Source: Pelagicoccus sp. SDUM812002
GTDB taxonomy: Bacteria > Verrucomicrobiota > Verrucomicrobiia > Opitutales > Opitutaceae
Reading direction: 5' to 3'
DNA: 64,000 nt
NCBI RefSeq assembly: GCF_031127835.1
Contig: NZ_JARXHX010000002.1
Span: 310,001-374,000 of the forward strand
Position 1 is the first letter of the stretch, and each line of letters opens with the position of its first letter. The translations under genes were made by a program, and so were the position numbers. A model generated the notes under the pieces. It was not told where the DNA came from. It made no database searches and worked only from the letters and a program-made list of their open reading frames with translations. Shown piece by piece: positions 24,830 through 33,695 of the stretch.

Positions 24830-25993
24830 ATGCTTCGTGTCTCCTTTTGGGTTATCCTTTTATTTCTCTCGCGAGCTTTGAGTGGGGGGGCGGAGCCAGA
24901 TCGTTTTCTCGATTTCGAGCGATCTCAGATCGAGCGGATCATTGAGATGGGCTACAATATGGATCCGCGGACAGCGGCTGAGATTAATACCTTAAAGAAT
25001 GCGTTTCCAGAGTCGCTGGTGCCAGGACTATTAGATGCGGGGTATCTGTATTGGATGCAGAACTACAAAGCTTGGGATGAGGTTGCTAAAGCAACGTTCG
25101 AGGAACATTCGGAAACGGCGTTGGAGCGGGCGAAGGATTACCTGGAGGCCCACCCTGAAGACCCTGATGCGCGCTTCGCGGTGGCAATGGTGGAGCTGAT
25201 GCAGGTGATATATTACGTCGACCATCATCGTTGGTGGCCGGCTTTTTGGAAGTCGCGTTCGAGCTTGAGGACCATGCGTCGTCTACATGCGGAGTATCCG
25301 AATTACCATGACACTAAACTGCCGCTGGGAATGCACAATTGCTATATGTCTCGTACACCGGCGTACTTGAAGCCTTTGGCGTTTTTGATGCGTTTCAAGG
25401 GGGATTGGGAAACTGGGATTCGTTACATGGAGGAAGCAAGGGAAAGCGGACTCCTCTGCAAGGTGGATGCGGGTTATTACTTGTCAGCGATCCGCTTGGA
25501 GCTCGAGGGGGATCGGCAAGCGTCACGCGACGAGATGGCAAAGCTCGTTGAGCTTTTTCCGGGAAATTTGAAGTTTCGTGCGATGTTGGCGGAGCTGGAG
25601 AGAGGACTCGGCAAGCAGGAAGTCGCGATGTCGGAGGCTTTGGAGGTGATGGGCGACGAGCGGTTAGGGCAGTTCCCGGGGATCGAAGGGCGGACCTATG
25701 TGACCTTGTTGTGGAGTTCTTTGGGAGCGAACGCGTTGGAGATTACCATGGACACCGCCGAATCGGTGCGAGAGTTTGCGGGGGCCCACGAAGGTTTCGA
25801 CAACGATTTAACGTGGGTAGATTTCGTCGAAGCAGAGGCATCGTGGGGCCTAGGCCGGTTCGAGGAGGCAATCAGGCTATGGAGATTGGCGGCGAAGGGG
25901 AGTGACGCGGAATTAGCGGCGACAGCTGAGGCACGCTTAGCGAAGGCGGCGAAACCACCGAATTCGGTTGAACCTCGGCCGCCCGTTCGCTGA
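24830..25993 (+). CDS. Secreted or membrane-anchored TPR-like protein
   Basis: A 387-residue protein from ATG 24830, which gives a hydrophobic N-terminus (MLRVSFWVILLFLSRALSGG) fitting a signal peptide. The mature part is a string of helical repeats with TPR character (ARFAVAMVELMQVIYY; DDWETGIRYMEEARESG-like; RFEEAIRLWRLAAKGSDAEL). The motif MHNCYMSRTPAYLKPL in the middle is conserved-looking but unknown to me. TPR repeats bind other proteins, so an envelope scaffold role is likely. A hairpin sits directly upstream of the start. The small membrane protein gene starts at the base after the stop. Confidence 0.7.
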   Translation: MLRVSFWVILLFLSRALSGGAEPDRFLDFERSQIERIIEMGYNMDPRTAAEINTLKNAFPESLVPGLLDAGYLYWMQNYKAWDEVAKATFEEHSETALERAKDYLEAHPEDPDARFAVAMVELMQVIYYVDHHRWWPAFWKSRSSLRTMRRLHAEYPNYHDTKLPLGMHNCYMSRTPAYLKPLAFLMRFKGDWETGIRYMEEARESGLLCKVDAGYYLSAIRLELEGDRQASRDEMAKLVELFPGNLKFRAMLAELERGLGKQEVAMSEALEVMGDERLGQFPGIEGRTYVTLLWSSLGANALEITMDTAESVREFAGAHEGFDNDLTWVDFVEAEASWGLGRFEEAIRLWRLAAKGSDAELAATAEARLAKAAKPPNSVEPRPPVR

Positions 25994-26170
25994 ATGCTCG
26001 CTGACATGGGAAACAAGAAAAACGGGAAATGGGTGGTCGCTGCGGTCTTAGGAAGCGTGTTGCTGGCAAGTGGCATTGCCTTCGCGGTGCAGCAGATGAT
26101 AAACGCGAACCAAGGCAAGCCGCCTCGTTCGCAACCCTATCAGCCGGAAGCGGCCGAGCAAACGGGATAG
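25994..26170 (+). CDS. Small single-pass membrane protein (58 residues)
   Basis: The ATG at 25994 directly follows the TGA of the TPR-like gene; a second in-frame ATG at 26006 is equally likely and gives 54 residues. NKKNGKWVVAAVLGSVLLAS begins with a basic cluster and continues into one hydrophobic helix (about residues 14-32), then a polar tail rich in Gln, Pro and Glu. The basic-hydrophobic-polar layout and the tight coupling to the upstream gene favour a real protein. Function unknown; a membrane partner of the TPR-like protein is an inference. Confidence 0.5.
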   Translation: MLADMGNKKNGKWVVAAVLGSVLLASGIAFAVQQMINANQGKPPRSQPYQPEAAEQTG

Positions 26171-26283
26171 CTTCTCCGAATCTCGTTGCAGTGCTTCAGC
26201 TGGTGGCTGAGGCGTTTGGAGGGACAAGCTCTAGGATTGACCTAAATCTGATCACCTCTATGGCGTTTGGGTTCTTTTCGACC

Positions 26284-27645
26284 ATGAATCGTGTATACAT
26301 CAAGACCTACGGCTGCCAGATGAACGAGCGAGACAGCGAGCAAGTCGCTTCGGACCTACGTCATCGCGGGTACAGCATCGTTGATACTGAACATGATGCA
26401 GATGTTGTGCTGCTGAATACGTGCAGCGTACGCGACCAGGCGGAGCAGAAAGCTATCGGCAAGGCGGGCTACCTCAAGAAGAGGAAAAGAGAGAACCCGA
26501 ACTTCGTGATCGGGGTCATGGGCTGTATGGCGCAGAACCATGGTTCGACCTTGGTGGATCGACTGCCGGACCTAGATTTGGTTGTAGGGACGCAGAAATT
26601 TCATCGTGTTCCCGATCACTTGGACAACTTGATCCAAAGCTTGAATGGTCAAGGCCCGCGTCCGAGCTCGATCATTGACCTCGACGCTGAAGAAGGCTCG
26701 CAAAACACCATTCGCGACCATCTGGGCAAGAAGGGGCAAGTCAGCGCCTTCGTGTCCATCATGCAGGGTTGCAACATGAATTGCGCGTTCTGCATCGTAC
26801 CGAAAACCCGTGGCCGCGAGCGGGCTCGCCCGATCGAGGAAATAGTGGACGAGGTGACTCGGGTGGCGGAAAGCGGGGTGAAGGAAGTTACTTTGCTCGG
26901 TCAAATCGTCACCAGCTACGGTCGTCGCGAGTTTCCAGTGGTGGGCGGCAAATCGCCGTTTGTGCAGCTCCTTGAGAAGATCCAGGATGTCAAGGGGATC
27001 GAACGGATCCGTTTCACGTCGCCGCACCCGCGAGGGTTCAAGCAGGATCTAGTGGAGGCCTACCGCGATCTCTCAAAGCTCTGCGAGTACATCCATCTGC
27101 CTTTGCAGTCAGGATGCGATAAGACACTGCGGGCGATGAATCGCCCTTATACCAAGGATCGTTATCGCGAAATCGTCGACTCGCTTCGGGAAATGGTGCC
27201 GAGCATGTATTTTTCGACGGATATCATCGTGGGATTCCCGGGAGAGACGGAAGCCGATTTCAATGAAACGGCTGCTTTCTTCGACGAGATTCGCTACGAT
27301 ATGGCATACATATTCAAGTACAGCATCCGCACCGGCACCCCTGCTGAAACGATGCCTGACCAGATTCCTCAGGAGGAGAAGGAGCGCCGCAACCAGGTGT
27401 TGCTCGACCTGTTGCACAAACATTCCCTCGCACGCAACGAAGGGCTGTTAGGCACCACGGAGCAGGTCCTTGTGGAAGGACCGGCCAAGAAGGGCGACAA
27501 GTATGTGGGTCACACACGAGGCTGGAGAAACGCGATTTTCGACGCGAATCCGCGTCTCGTTGGCCAACTCGTCGATTTGAAGATAGACCGTGCCACAGCT
27601 AGCACGGTCTATGGTGACTTGGTGCTTGCCGGGGTGGACGCCTAA
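26284..27645 (+). CDS. miaB: tRNA-2-methylthio-N6-dimethylallyladenosine synthase MiaB
   Basis: A 453-residue protein from ATG 26284 (MNRVYIKTYGCQMNERDSEQ), matching the family start; the frame is open upstream but overlaps the small gene. The N-terminal UPF0004 domain has the three cysteines in TYGCQMN, LNTCSVRD and GVMGCMAQ for one [4Fe-4S] cluster. The radical SAM CxxxCxxC is GCNMNCAFCIVPKTRG. A C-terminal TRAM domain (about 380-450) ends the protein. MiaB adds the methylthio group to i6A37 in tRNAs that read U-starting codons. LLGQIVTSYG replaces the common LLGQNVNSYG, a mild variation. Confidence 0.95.
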   Translation: MNRVYIKTYGCQMNERDSEQVASDLRHRGYSIVDTEHDADVVLLNTCSVRDQAEQKAIGKAGYLKKRKRENPNFVIGVMGCMAQNHGSTLVDRLPDLDLVVGTQKFHRVPDHLDNLIQSLNGQGPRPSSIIDLDAEEGSQNTIRDHLGKKGQVSAFVSIMQGCNMNCAFCIVPKTRGRERARPIEEIVDEVTRVAESGVKEVTLLGQIVTSYGRREFPVVGGKSPFVQLLEKIQDVKGIERIRFTSPHPRGFKQDLVEAYRDLSKLCEYIHLPLQSGCDKTLRAMNRPYTKDRYREIVDSLREMVPSMYFSTDIIVGFPGETEADFNETAAFFDEIRYDMAYIFKYSIRTGTPAETMPDQIPQEEKERRNQVLLDLLHKHSLARNEGLLGTTEQVLVEGPAKKGDKYVGHTRGWRNAIFDANPRLVGQLVDLKIDRATASTVYGDLVLAGVDA

Positions 27646-27663
27646 ACCTTTTCTCATCTCACT

Positions 27664-28209
27664 GTGGAACTTAGCCTCACCCAATCGTCCCTCTTTTTCG
27701 GGCTCTTGCTGCTTGCCGCCGGAGGCAGCCTCCTACTCAAGTACAGCTCGGCCTCGGCCATTGCCCGTAATTTTCCTCGATCCGAACAGGCGGGCAAGGC
27801 TCTCATGATCTTGGCCATGGTGTGGACAGGGTGGAAGGTGTGGCACCTCGGTTCAATGGACTATGGAGACTACAAGCAATACATCCTCATAGGGTTTGGA
27901 ATACTGGGTGTCTTAAGCTTCAAGTATGCAGCGGATTTTCTCTCCGTTCGGGCGAGCTGCATCTTGTATTTGTTTTTTGCGGACATGCTAGTGGATAGCG
28001 CTTGGATGCGTTATGAAGAACCTCTGCGTCTCCTTATGGTAGTGCCGGTCTATGCTGGTATCGCTTTGTCGCTCTATTTGGCATATGCTCCGTACCGCTT
28101 ACGCGATTTCTTCGGTTGGGCGTTTGGACAGGAGTCACGCGGAAAGACGCTGGCGATGGTATTGACGATCTACGGCGTAATTCTCTCCGGCGTAGCATTC
28201 ACTTTTTAG
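27664..28209 (+). CDS. Integral membrane protein, unknown
   Basis: A 181-residue protein starting at GTG 27664, 18 bases after the miaB stop and so probably co-transcribed. It has about five or six hydrophobic segments: LFFGLLLLAAGGSLLL; KALMILAMVWTGW; YILIGFGILGVLSF; SCILYLFFADMLV; MVVPVYAGIALSLYLAY; MVLTIYGVILSGVAF. No catalytic motif is visible and I do not recognise the family. The compact size and lack of loops suggest a small transporter-like or structural membrane protein. The gmk start follows four bases after its stop. Confidence 0.7.
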   Translation: MELSLTQSSLFFGLLLLAAGGSLLLKYSSASAIARNFPRSEQAGKALMILAMVWTGWKVWHLGSMDYGDYKQYILIGFGILGVLSFKYAADFLSVRASCILYLFFADMLVDSAWMRYEEPLRLLMVVPVYAGIALSLYLAYAPYRLRDFFGWAFGQESRGKTLAMVLTIYGVILSGVAFTF

Positions 28210-28213
28210 GGCA

Positions 28214-28828
28214 ATGGTTGCTCCCAAAGAAGACGTCTCACTCCTCCTTGTGCTCGCTGGTCCCGCTGGTAGCGGTAAGACGACGCTTTGCGAGCGAATG
28301 GTAGTGGAGCTCGATAATGTGGAGCGGGTGGTGACTTGCACCACGCGTCAGCCGCGGGAGGGCGAGAGGGATGGGGTCGATTATCACTTTCTCGACGACG
28401 GGCAATTCGATCGGGCAATCGAGACCGGTGCGTTCCTTGAATGGGCGAAAGTACATACCAACCGATACGGCGTATTGAAAAAATCTATACAGGACAAGCT
28501 CGGTCAGCATATTGATATTGTGATGAACGTCGATGTGCAAGGAGTGGCTAATATCAAGGCCGCAGCGGAAGGGGACGAGCTCTTGTCTAAGCGTTTGGTA
28601 ACGGTCTTTATCTTGCCACCAGATTTGGAGGTCGTGCGTGAACGCCTGCGCGGGCGCGGTAAGGATGACGAAGCTGAGATAGAGCGCCGTATACAGACTG
28701 CGAAGGGGGAGGTGACCCTTTGGCCAGAGTTCGACTACGTCATCACGACCAAGACAAAGGACGAGGATTATGTTTCCTTGCTCGGAATCTGGAAGGCTGA
28801 GAAGTTGCGGTCCTTGCGCTTAGGATAG
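28214..28828 (+). CDS. gmk: Guanylate kinase
   Basis: A 204-residue protein with P-loop LAGPAGSGKTTLCERMV and the GMP-binding stretch TCTTRQPREGERDGVDYHFL. EWAKVHTNRYGV and NVDVQGVANIKA fit the family. It phosphorylates GMP to GDP with ATP and is essential for GTP and dGTP supply. It closes the miaB-membrane protein-gmk run and is convergent with the RadD-like gene, with an inverted repeat in the 99-base gap. Confidence 0.95.
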   Translation: MVAPKEDVSLLLVLAGPAGSGKTTLCERMVVELDNVERVVTCTTRQPREGERDGVDYHFLDDGQFDRAIETGAFLEWAKVHTNRYGVLKKSIQDKLGQHIDIVMNVDVQGVANIKAAAEGDELLSKRLVTVFILPPDLEVVRERLRGRGKDDEAEIERRIQTAKGEVTLWPEFDYVITTKTKDEDYVSLLGIWKAEKLRSLRLG

Positions 28829-28889
28829 GTTGGGAGAGATTTATTTTCCCCACGAAGTGGGCCAAGAAGCACCGAGATTGATTGGTCTT

Positions 28890-28910
28890 TTTTGTCTTTC
28901 GAAGACAAAA
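28890..28910. terminator. AT-rich inverted repeat between convergent gmk and radD
   Basis: A 9-bp stem, TTTTGTCTT / AAGACAAAA, with a three-base loop TCG lies in the gap between two converging genes. Its GC content is low and no clean T-run follows on either strand, so termination is plausible but not certain. Confidence 0.45.
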
Positions 28911-28927
28911 TTCTCCAACCTTCTCTG

Positions 28928-30679
28928 TCAATGAGTCACCGACCGGAGCTCTTCCGCGAATATCTTTTCGGTGATTTTCCAGAACTTTCCCTGTTTGCGG
29001 CCGATCACGAATGCGGGCATTCTGAGTTGTGGCTGCATTTGCACAATCTCGTCCACTGAGCTGATGTTGAGCGTCATCTCTGGACGCTTCAGGTGCGATC
29101 TCAGAAAGTTGACATTAAACTTCTTGAGGCTCGTTTGATTGTTCACGTAGTGCATCTCGGAAAGGTAACGGGCATCGTAATCGTAGTACCTGACCTGCAG
29201 GTAGGCATTCCCATTCTTGTCGAAACGTTCCAGCATTTCGATTGAGTCCGGCGTGAGCACATGTGCGCTTTTGGAAAGCTTAGCCTGCTTGAGTTTTGTG
29301 TCCGGATCGATAAGCACGCTGCCGCAGCTATGGCATTCTTGGGCGGAGATATCGTTTTGAGCCGAGCATTGTTCACAGACCTTGAAGCGAAAGCGATATC
29401 CACACGGGATGAACACGTAGGTATCTGGATTTTGAGTACCTCCGCGACACTTCCGGCCGAAGTGTTCGATGACGTTTCCATCGTCATCGACTCTGCCCCA
29501 GAAATCGTTTATGAATCCGCACTCAGGGCAGGGCACTTGCACGGCCACCGACTCAGGCACTGGTTTCCTCTCGCCTACCTCGGGGCTGAAGATGCTATGG
29601 CCCATTCCCGTGTAATCCAGGACGAGGCAATCCTTCTTGCCTGTATCCAAACGAAGGCCACGGCCGATAATTTGCTGGTACAAGCTGATGGACTCGGTGG
29701 GCCGCAGGATCGCGATAACATCGACGTGGGCTGCGTCGAAACCGGTAGTGAGAACGGATACGTTCACCAGGTACTTAAATGCTCTCTTCTTGAACGCTTC
29801 TATAATCTGGTCGCGTTCGCTATCGTCCGTATCGCCCAGGACGAGTCGGGCTTGCCCGTCGGGAAGACTCTCCATCACTTCCTGGGCATGCTTTACTGTG
29901 GAGCTGAATATCATCACGCCGCGCCGCTGGTAGCTTTCGGTGATGTCGACGATGTTTTTGATGATTAGAGGCGTAAGGCGTCTTTGTTGCTGCAGCGCTT
30001 CTTCGAGTTGGGCCATGGTGTAGGTTTTGCCTCCCTCCACAAGTTCGGAGAAGTCGTAGGACGTGACCGGAATGTCGACCTTGACGGGTGGCGTCAGGTA
30101 TTCGTTCCGAATCATATATTGCAGGGGCAGTTCGTAAATGCAGTGCTTGAAGAAGCGAAGCTCCTGCGTTTTCACCTCTCCGCGGAGGGCGACGTTGTAG
30201 ATCCAGCCTAGTCCGAGGCGGTACGGGGTGGCGGTTAGGCCGAGGATGCAAATGCGACTGTTGTTCAGCTTGAGCTGTTTGATTACTTTCGCGTACTGAC
30301 TGTCCGGCTCGAGGCCCACGCGGTGGCACTCGTCGATCACAAGGAGGGTGAAGTCTTTAAAGAAGTCGGCGTTGGCGTTCGCGACCGATTGGATGCTGCC
30401 GAAGATAACCTTTCGCTTGCTGTCCTTTTGATTCAGGCCCGCTGAGTAGATCCCCGCCTGCAGGCCGTAGCTTTCGTATTTCAGGTGGTTTTGCTCCACC
30501 AGTTCCTTGACGTGAGCCAATACCAAGACGCGGCCCTTTGCGATTTTGGCCAGTTCCGCGATCACGAGGCTCTTGCCCGCTCCAGTCGGCAAAACGATCA
30601 CTGCCGGCGTCCGCTTTTTCCTGAAGTGTTGGAGGGTGCTATCAACAGCTTCCTGCTGGTACGTCCTGAGTTTGTACAT
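28928..30679 (-). CDS. radD: RadD-like superfamily 2 DEAD/DEAH helicase
   Basis: A 583-residue protein. [20 protein letters not shown] and [17 protein letters not shown] are the Q-type and Walker A motifs, [11 protein letters not shown] is DECH, and [10 protein letters not shown] is motif III. The second RecA lobe has [13 protein letters not shown] and [13 protein letters not shown] (motif VI). C-terminal cysteines in [19 protein letters not shown] and CHSCG form zinc ribbons, as in RadD/YejH. RadD helps late steps of recombinational repair and post-replication gaps in E. coli. The gene is monocistronic; a histidine-kinase gene ends upstream on the same strand. Confidence 0.85.
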   Translation of the reverse strand: MYKLRTYQQEAVDSTLQHFRKKRTPAVIVLPTGAGKSLVIAELAKIAKGRVLVLAHVKELVEQNHLKYESYGLQAGIYSAGLNQKDSKRKVIFGSIQSVANANADFFKDFTLLVIDECHRVGLEPDSQYAKVIKQLKLNNSRICILGLTATPYRLGLGWIYNVALRGEVKTQELRFFKHCIYELPLQYMIRNEYLTPPVKVDIPVTSYDFSELVEGGKTYTMAQLEEALQQQRRLTPLIIKNIVDITESYQRRGVMIFSSTVKHAQEVMESLPDGQARLVLGDTDDSERDQIIEAFKKRAFKYLVNVSVLTTGFDAAHVDVIAILRPTESISLYQQIIGRGLRLDTGKKDCLVLDYTGMGHSIFSPEVGERKPVPESVAVQVPCPECGFINDFWGRVDDDGNVIEHFGRKCRGGTQNPDTYVFIPCGYRFRFKVCEQCSAQNDISAQECHSCGSVLIDPDTKLKQAKLSKSAHVLTPDSIEMLERFDKNGNAYLQVRYYDYDARYLSEMHYVNNQTSLKKFNVNFLRSHLKRPEMTLNISSVDEIVQMQPQLRMPAFVIGRKQGKFWKITEKIFAEELRSVTH

Positions 30680-30753
30680 AAGCCGGGCAAGCTATTTTAA
30701 GACCTTACCCAAGTATAGGAAATTTAGGCTGTTTTCTGACGAGAGGAGCTCCC

Positions 30754-30784
30754 GGAGCGGGACTACGACCAAGGTCGCTCCTGA
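30754..30784. repeat. REP-like palindrome, copy 2
   Basis: Nested inverted repeats, GGAGCG / CGCTCC and inside them CGACC-AA-GGTCG, lie between the kinase gene and the RadD-like gene. The right half (ACCAAGGTCGCTCCT) resembles the element at 691-715. It could also act as a terminator for the kinase gene read leftwards. Confidence 0.4.
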
Positions 30785-30788
30785 CCAA

Positions 30789-31913
30789 TTACAGAGGAAA
30801 GTTGAGCCTGATAGTTGTGCCTTGCTCTTGAATCGACACGCCTTTCCCCGCTTCTTGCGAAGCGATACTTATGGCTCCGCCACTCTTCTCCACATAGCGC
30901 TTTACGAGCGGCATGCCAAATCCGGTGCCGGCTTCGTTTGAGGTGCCAGCCCTTGACGTTTTTGCCGCGTCCCTGAAGACGTTTTTCAAAATTTCGGGAG
31001 GCATGCCGATACCGTAGTCGCGGACTTCGATCGTGCAAAACTGCTCAGTTGGGTCCTTTCGGCCGCTCATCTGGATCTGGCTGCCCTCGTGCGAGAACTT
31101 GATCGCGTTGGTAAGGAGATTGTTGAGAATGTTGTGCACGAGCACGACTCTCTTTATCTCGAGTTGAAGCCCATCCTCGCATTTCAGCTCCAAACGGATC
31201 TCTTTCTTCGCGAGCCTTTCACCGAGCGTGCTACGAGCTTCCTCGAAGGCTTCGCGCAAGTCTACGGTTTCGCTCCTGAATTGTTTGTTTGTTTTTACGA
31301 GCGAGTGTTCCTCGCGGACATGGGTGACGATGTCCAAGGCACTTTGGCAACAGCCGATTACGGTTTTAAGTGTGCTCTCGTCTACCGGTTTTCCGAGGCT
31401 GTGTTTCAGGTCGAGGAGGCTGTGGGCGGCGAAAATCGGATTGACAAGGTCGTGACAGAGGACGCGAAGGAGCGCTTTTTGTTCCGCTATCTGCGCGGTG
31501 TTTTCAATGCGCAGCCTGTGCATCTGAATATGTATCCGTACTCTGGTTACGAGTTCCTCTGGGTAGAATGGCTTTAATAGGAAATCAATACCGCCGGCTT
31601 TCAGAGCGGCGACGCGCTTAGTTGGATCCTTCTTAGAGGATAAAAAGAAAACAGGGATGTTTTTCGAGATAGGAGCATTCTTGAGGGACTCACATGCTGA
31701 GATTCCTACGTCGCTATCTTCGTTGTCCTCCAAAAGTACTAGGTCTGGCGTGGCTCGTGGGACGTTGCCAAGGAGGCTCGGTAGGTCGGAAAACAGCGTG
31801 ACGTTGCAAGGCAGGTTCTGTTCGAGGCTGTATTTCGCAATGTTTCGAGTGGACGGACTGTCGTCAAGTATCGAAATATTGAATACTCCAGTTTTTTTCG
31901 GTGCTTCACTCAT
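30789..31913 (-). CDS. Receiver-histidine kinase hybrid with Glu in place of the receiver Asp
   Basis: A 374-residue protein from ATG 31913, two bases after the HDOD stop and preceded by GAAAGAG. A GTG three codons earlier is also in frame. Residues 10-130 form a receiver domain: acid pair Asp17-Asp18 in ILDDSP and Lys114 in FLLKPF are intact. The phospho-acceptor position, after DLVLL, is Glu62 rather than Asp. The kinase part follows: DHp His154 in VLCHDLVNPI, N box LLTNAIKFS, G1 VRDYGIGM and GTGFGMPLVKRY. A Glu at this site often mimics the phosphorylated state, which suggests a receiver fixed in one conformation. It pairs with the upstream HDOD gene. Confidence 0.85.
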   Translation of the reverse strand: MSEAPKKTGVFNISILDDSPSTRNIAKYSLEQNLPCNVTLFSDLPSLLGNVPRATPDLVLLEDNEDSDVGISACESLKNAPISKNIPVFFLSSKKDPTKRVAALKAGGIDFLLKPFYPEELVTRVRIHIQMHRLRIENTAQIAEQKALLRVLCHDLVNPIFAAHSLLDLKHSLGKPVDESTLKTVIGCCQSALDIVTHVREEHSLVKTNKQFRSETVDLREAFEEARSTLGERLAKKEIRLELKCEDGLQLEIKRVVLVHNILNNLLTNAIKFSHEGSQIQMSGRKDPTEQFCTIEVRDYGIGMPPEILKNVFRDAAKTSRAGTSNEAGTGFGMPLVKRYVEKSGGAISIASQEAGKGVSIQEQGTTIRLNFPL

Positions 31914-31915
31914 TT

Positions 31916-32767
31916 CTAACACTCTTTCAGACTTGCATATACTTCTTCGACATGAGCTTCAACCTCCGATACTTCCTTTATCAACTCGGGGGCGGACGTA
32001 CGTAACTTGGCTTGGGCGGGGTGGGATCCAGCTTTGCAAAGGGCTCTCAGACGTGGTGGATCTATGAGGTGGTTGGCTAGTATGCGAGCGTAGTCTAGTA
32101 TCGAAAGGAGAAGGTCGCCTTTTTGGGCGACTGAGTCGTTTTGGGTCTCGATACGGGTGCAAAGATCAGCTGGGAAATCCCAAAGGCCGAGGAGGAGTGC
32201 ACCGGCTTTTTGGTTGGTGAAGCCGATCATCATCAACTCCCACTCCTTCTCGGGGATGAACCTATCCCAGAAAACTTCGATTTCGCGAGTGTGCAAGATC
32301 TCGTTAACGACGACGCGTCCGATACTGTGCAGCAGTCCGAAGAGGTAAGCTTGGTCGCTGTCGATCCCGAGATTCTTGGCCTGGCGTTCGAGGAATACAG
32401 CGGTGAAGTAACTGTATCGCCAATAGCTGTCGGCGGTAATTCCGTACGATTCCAGGTCTCTCATGAAGACCTGCTTGGAAAGGGCCATGCCAACGAGTTT
32501 GAGGGCTTGGTTGTAGCCGACCTTTTGAAGGGCGGTGGCGATGTTATCGCTCTTTTCGCCGAAACCGAATAGGGGGCTATTGCTGATTTGGACGATGGTG
32601 CCGGAAATTGCTCCGTCAGACTGGATGAGGCGCTCGGGCTCAGAAATATCGGTATCTAGGTTTCTAAGCACAGCGTCGAGTTTCGCGAGAACTGCCATGT
32701 TTCCGTGCAGGTCTCCGATGCTTTTGACGGTTTCTTCAAAACTGTTGTCCGTGGGTGAGGGGTCCAT
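31916..32767 (-). CDS. HDOD domain protein
   Basis: A 283-residue single-domain HDOD protein. AISGTIVQISNSPLFGFGEK, TALQKVGYNQALKLVGMALS and YLFGLLHSIGRVVVNEIL are the conserved stretches, and ILDYARILANHLIDPPRL is near the end. Its TAG stop lies two bases before the ATG of the receiver-kinase gene, so they form a translationally coupled pair. It resembles the HDOD gene at 23314 in layout but not closely in sequence. A joint role in sensing and relaying a signal is likely; output is unknown. Confidence 0.85.
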   Translation of the reverse strand: MDPSPTDNSFEETVKSIGDLHGNMAVLAKLDAVLRNLDTDISEPERLIQSDGAISGTIVQISNSPLFGFGEKSDNIATALQKVGYNQALKLVGMALSKQVFMRDLESYGITADSYWRYSYFTAVFLERQAKNLGIDSDQAYLFGLLHSIGRVVVNEILHTREIEVFWDRFIPEKEWELMMIGFTNQKAGALLLGLWDFPADLCTRIETQNDSVAQKGDLLLSILDYARILANHLIDPPRLRALCKAGSHPAQAKLRTSAPELIKEVSEVEAHVEEVYASLKEC

Positions 32768-33137
32768 TGGGTCGTTAGCCTAGGGTATCGGCAGAATGCT
32801 ACTTGATGCTTAGTAGCTTATCGGGATTTTTTGCCAATTGCCACTCAGCATGTCGAGCGAGCTCTTTGCTTGGCTTAGTGTTTGGAAGAAAAACTCTTGG
32901 CCGTATTTCAGATGTTGCTTCATTGAGAAGATAAGTATCCCTGCTGACATGCCAACTGGAGAGGGTTGAACTGTGGCTCTCGGTTAGGAGCGCTTCGAAG
33001 GAATAATTTGCTAGCTGTTAATTTCGGCAATCAGGCGAATTCTCGGGGCGTTTGCTCAGCAAGCGGAGTCCTGCACTGGTCGTCCCGCCATCCGCCGACA
33101 CTCCAGAGGCGAATAGAATTTAAGAACCGAGTTGATC
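32768..33137. other. 370-base gene-free region between divergent genes
   Basis: This gap separates the minus-strand HDOD gene from the plus-strand sigma factor gene. No ORF in it looks protein-like, and I see no tRNA, strong hairpin or repeat. It presumably holds promoters for both directions and possibly an autoregulated promoter of the sigma factor, but I could not pick a convincing -35/-10 pair. Confidence 0.5.
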
Positions 33138-33674
33138 ATGAGCGCCGAAGCCCTTACTTTTCCCAATTTATCTAGCGAACCGATGACCTCCTCCAACACT
33201 GCTCGAAAGTCCCTCACTGAGACCGAGCTCGTTCAGGCGGGCTATCGTTATGCGCTCTCGATTGCCCGTCATCACCAAGATGCGGAAGATTTGGTGCAGC
33301 AGGCGTGGCTCAAACTGATGCGAGCCTACGGCCGTGTCGAAGGCACCCCCGTTCTTTTTAGGACGATTAGAAACCTTTTTTATGACATCAAGCGCCGCGA
33401 CAAAATCGTGCAGTTTGAACCGCTCGAAAAGTCGCCGGAACCCGGCAAGGGCGAATCGAACGGCGTCTCCCTAGACATGGAGCTCGTCCTCGGTAAGCTC
33501 CGTCCAGAGGAGCGGGAAGCAATCTATCTCAACGTGGTGGAGGGCTTCACGGCAACCGAAATATCAGAACAGACCGGTTCTCCGCGGGGAACCATTCTCA
33601 GTCACATCCACCGAGCCCGCCAAAAGTTAGCCAAGGCATTCGGAGGAGAGTTTCGTGACGCAAAGAAGAAGTAA
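33138..33674 (+). CDS. ECF-type (sigma-70 family) RNA polymerase sigma factor
   Basis: A 178-residue protein from ATG 33138 (a TTG two codons upstream is less likely). Region 2 is HHQDAEDLVQQAWLKLMRAY with FRTIRNLFYDIKRRD. Region 4 is LGKLRPEEREAIYLNVVEGF with the helix-turn-helix FTATEISEQTGSPRGTILSHIHRARQKL. Length and the absence of region 1 and 3 match extracytoplasmic-function sigma factors. The next gene, 21 bases downstream, encodes a one-pass membrane protein in the anti-sigma position. The signal and target promoters are unknown. Confidence 0.9.
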   Translation: MSAEALTFPNLSSEPMTSSNTARKSLTETELVQAGYRYALSIARHHQDAEDLVQQAWLKLMRAYGRVEGTPVLFRTIRNLFYDIKRRDKIVQFEPLEKSPEPGKGESNGVSLDMELVLGKLRPEEREAIYLNVVEGFTATEISEQTGSPRGTILSHIHRARQKLAKAFGGEFRDAKKK

Positions 33675-33695
33675 GTTACTTCTCATTTACAAAAG

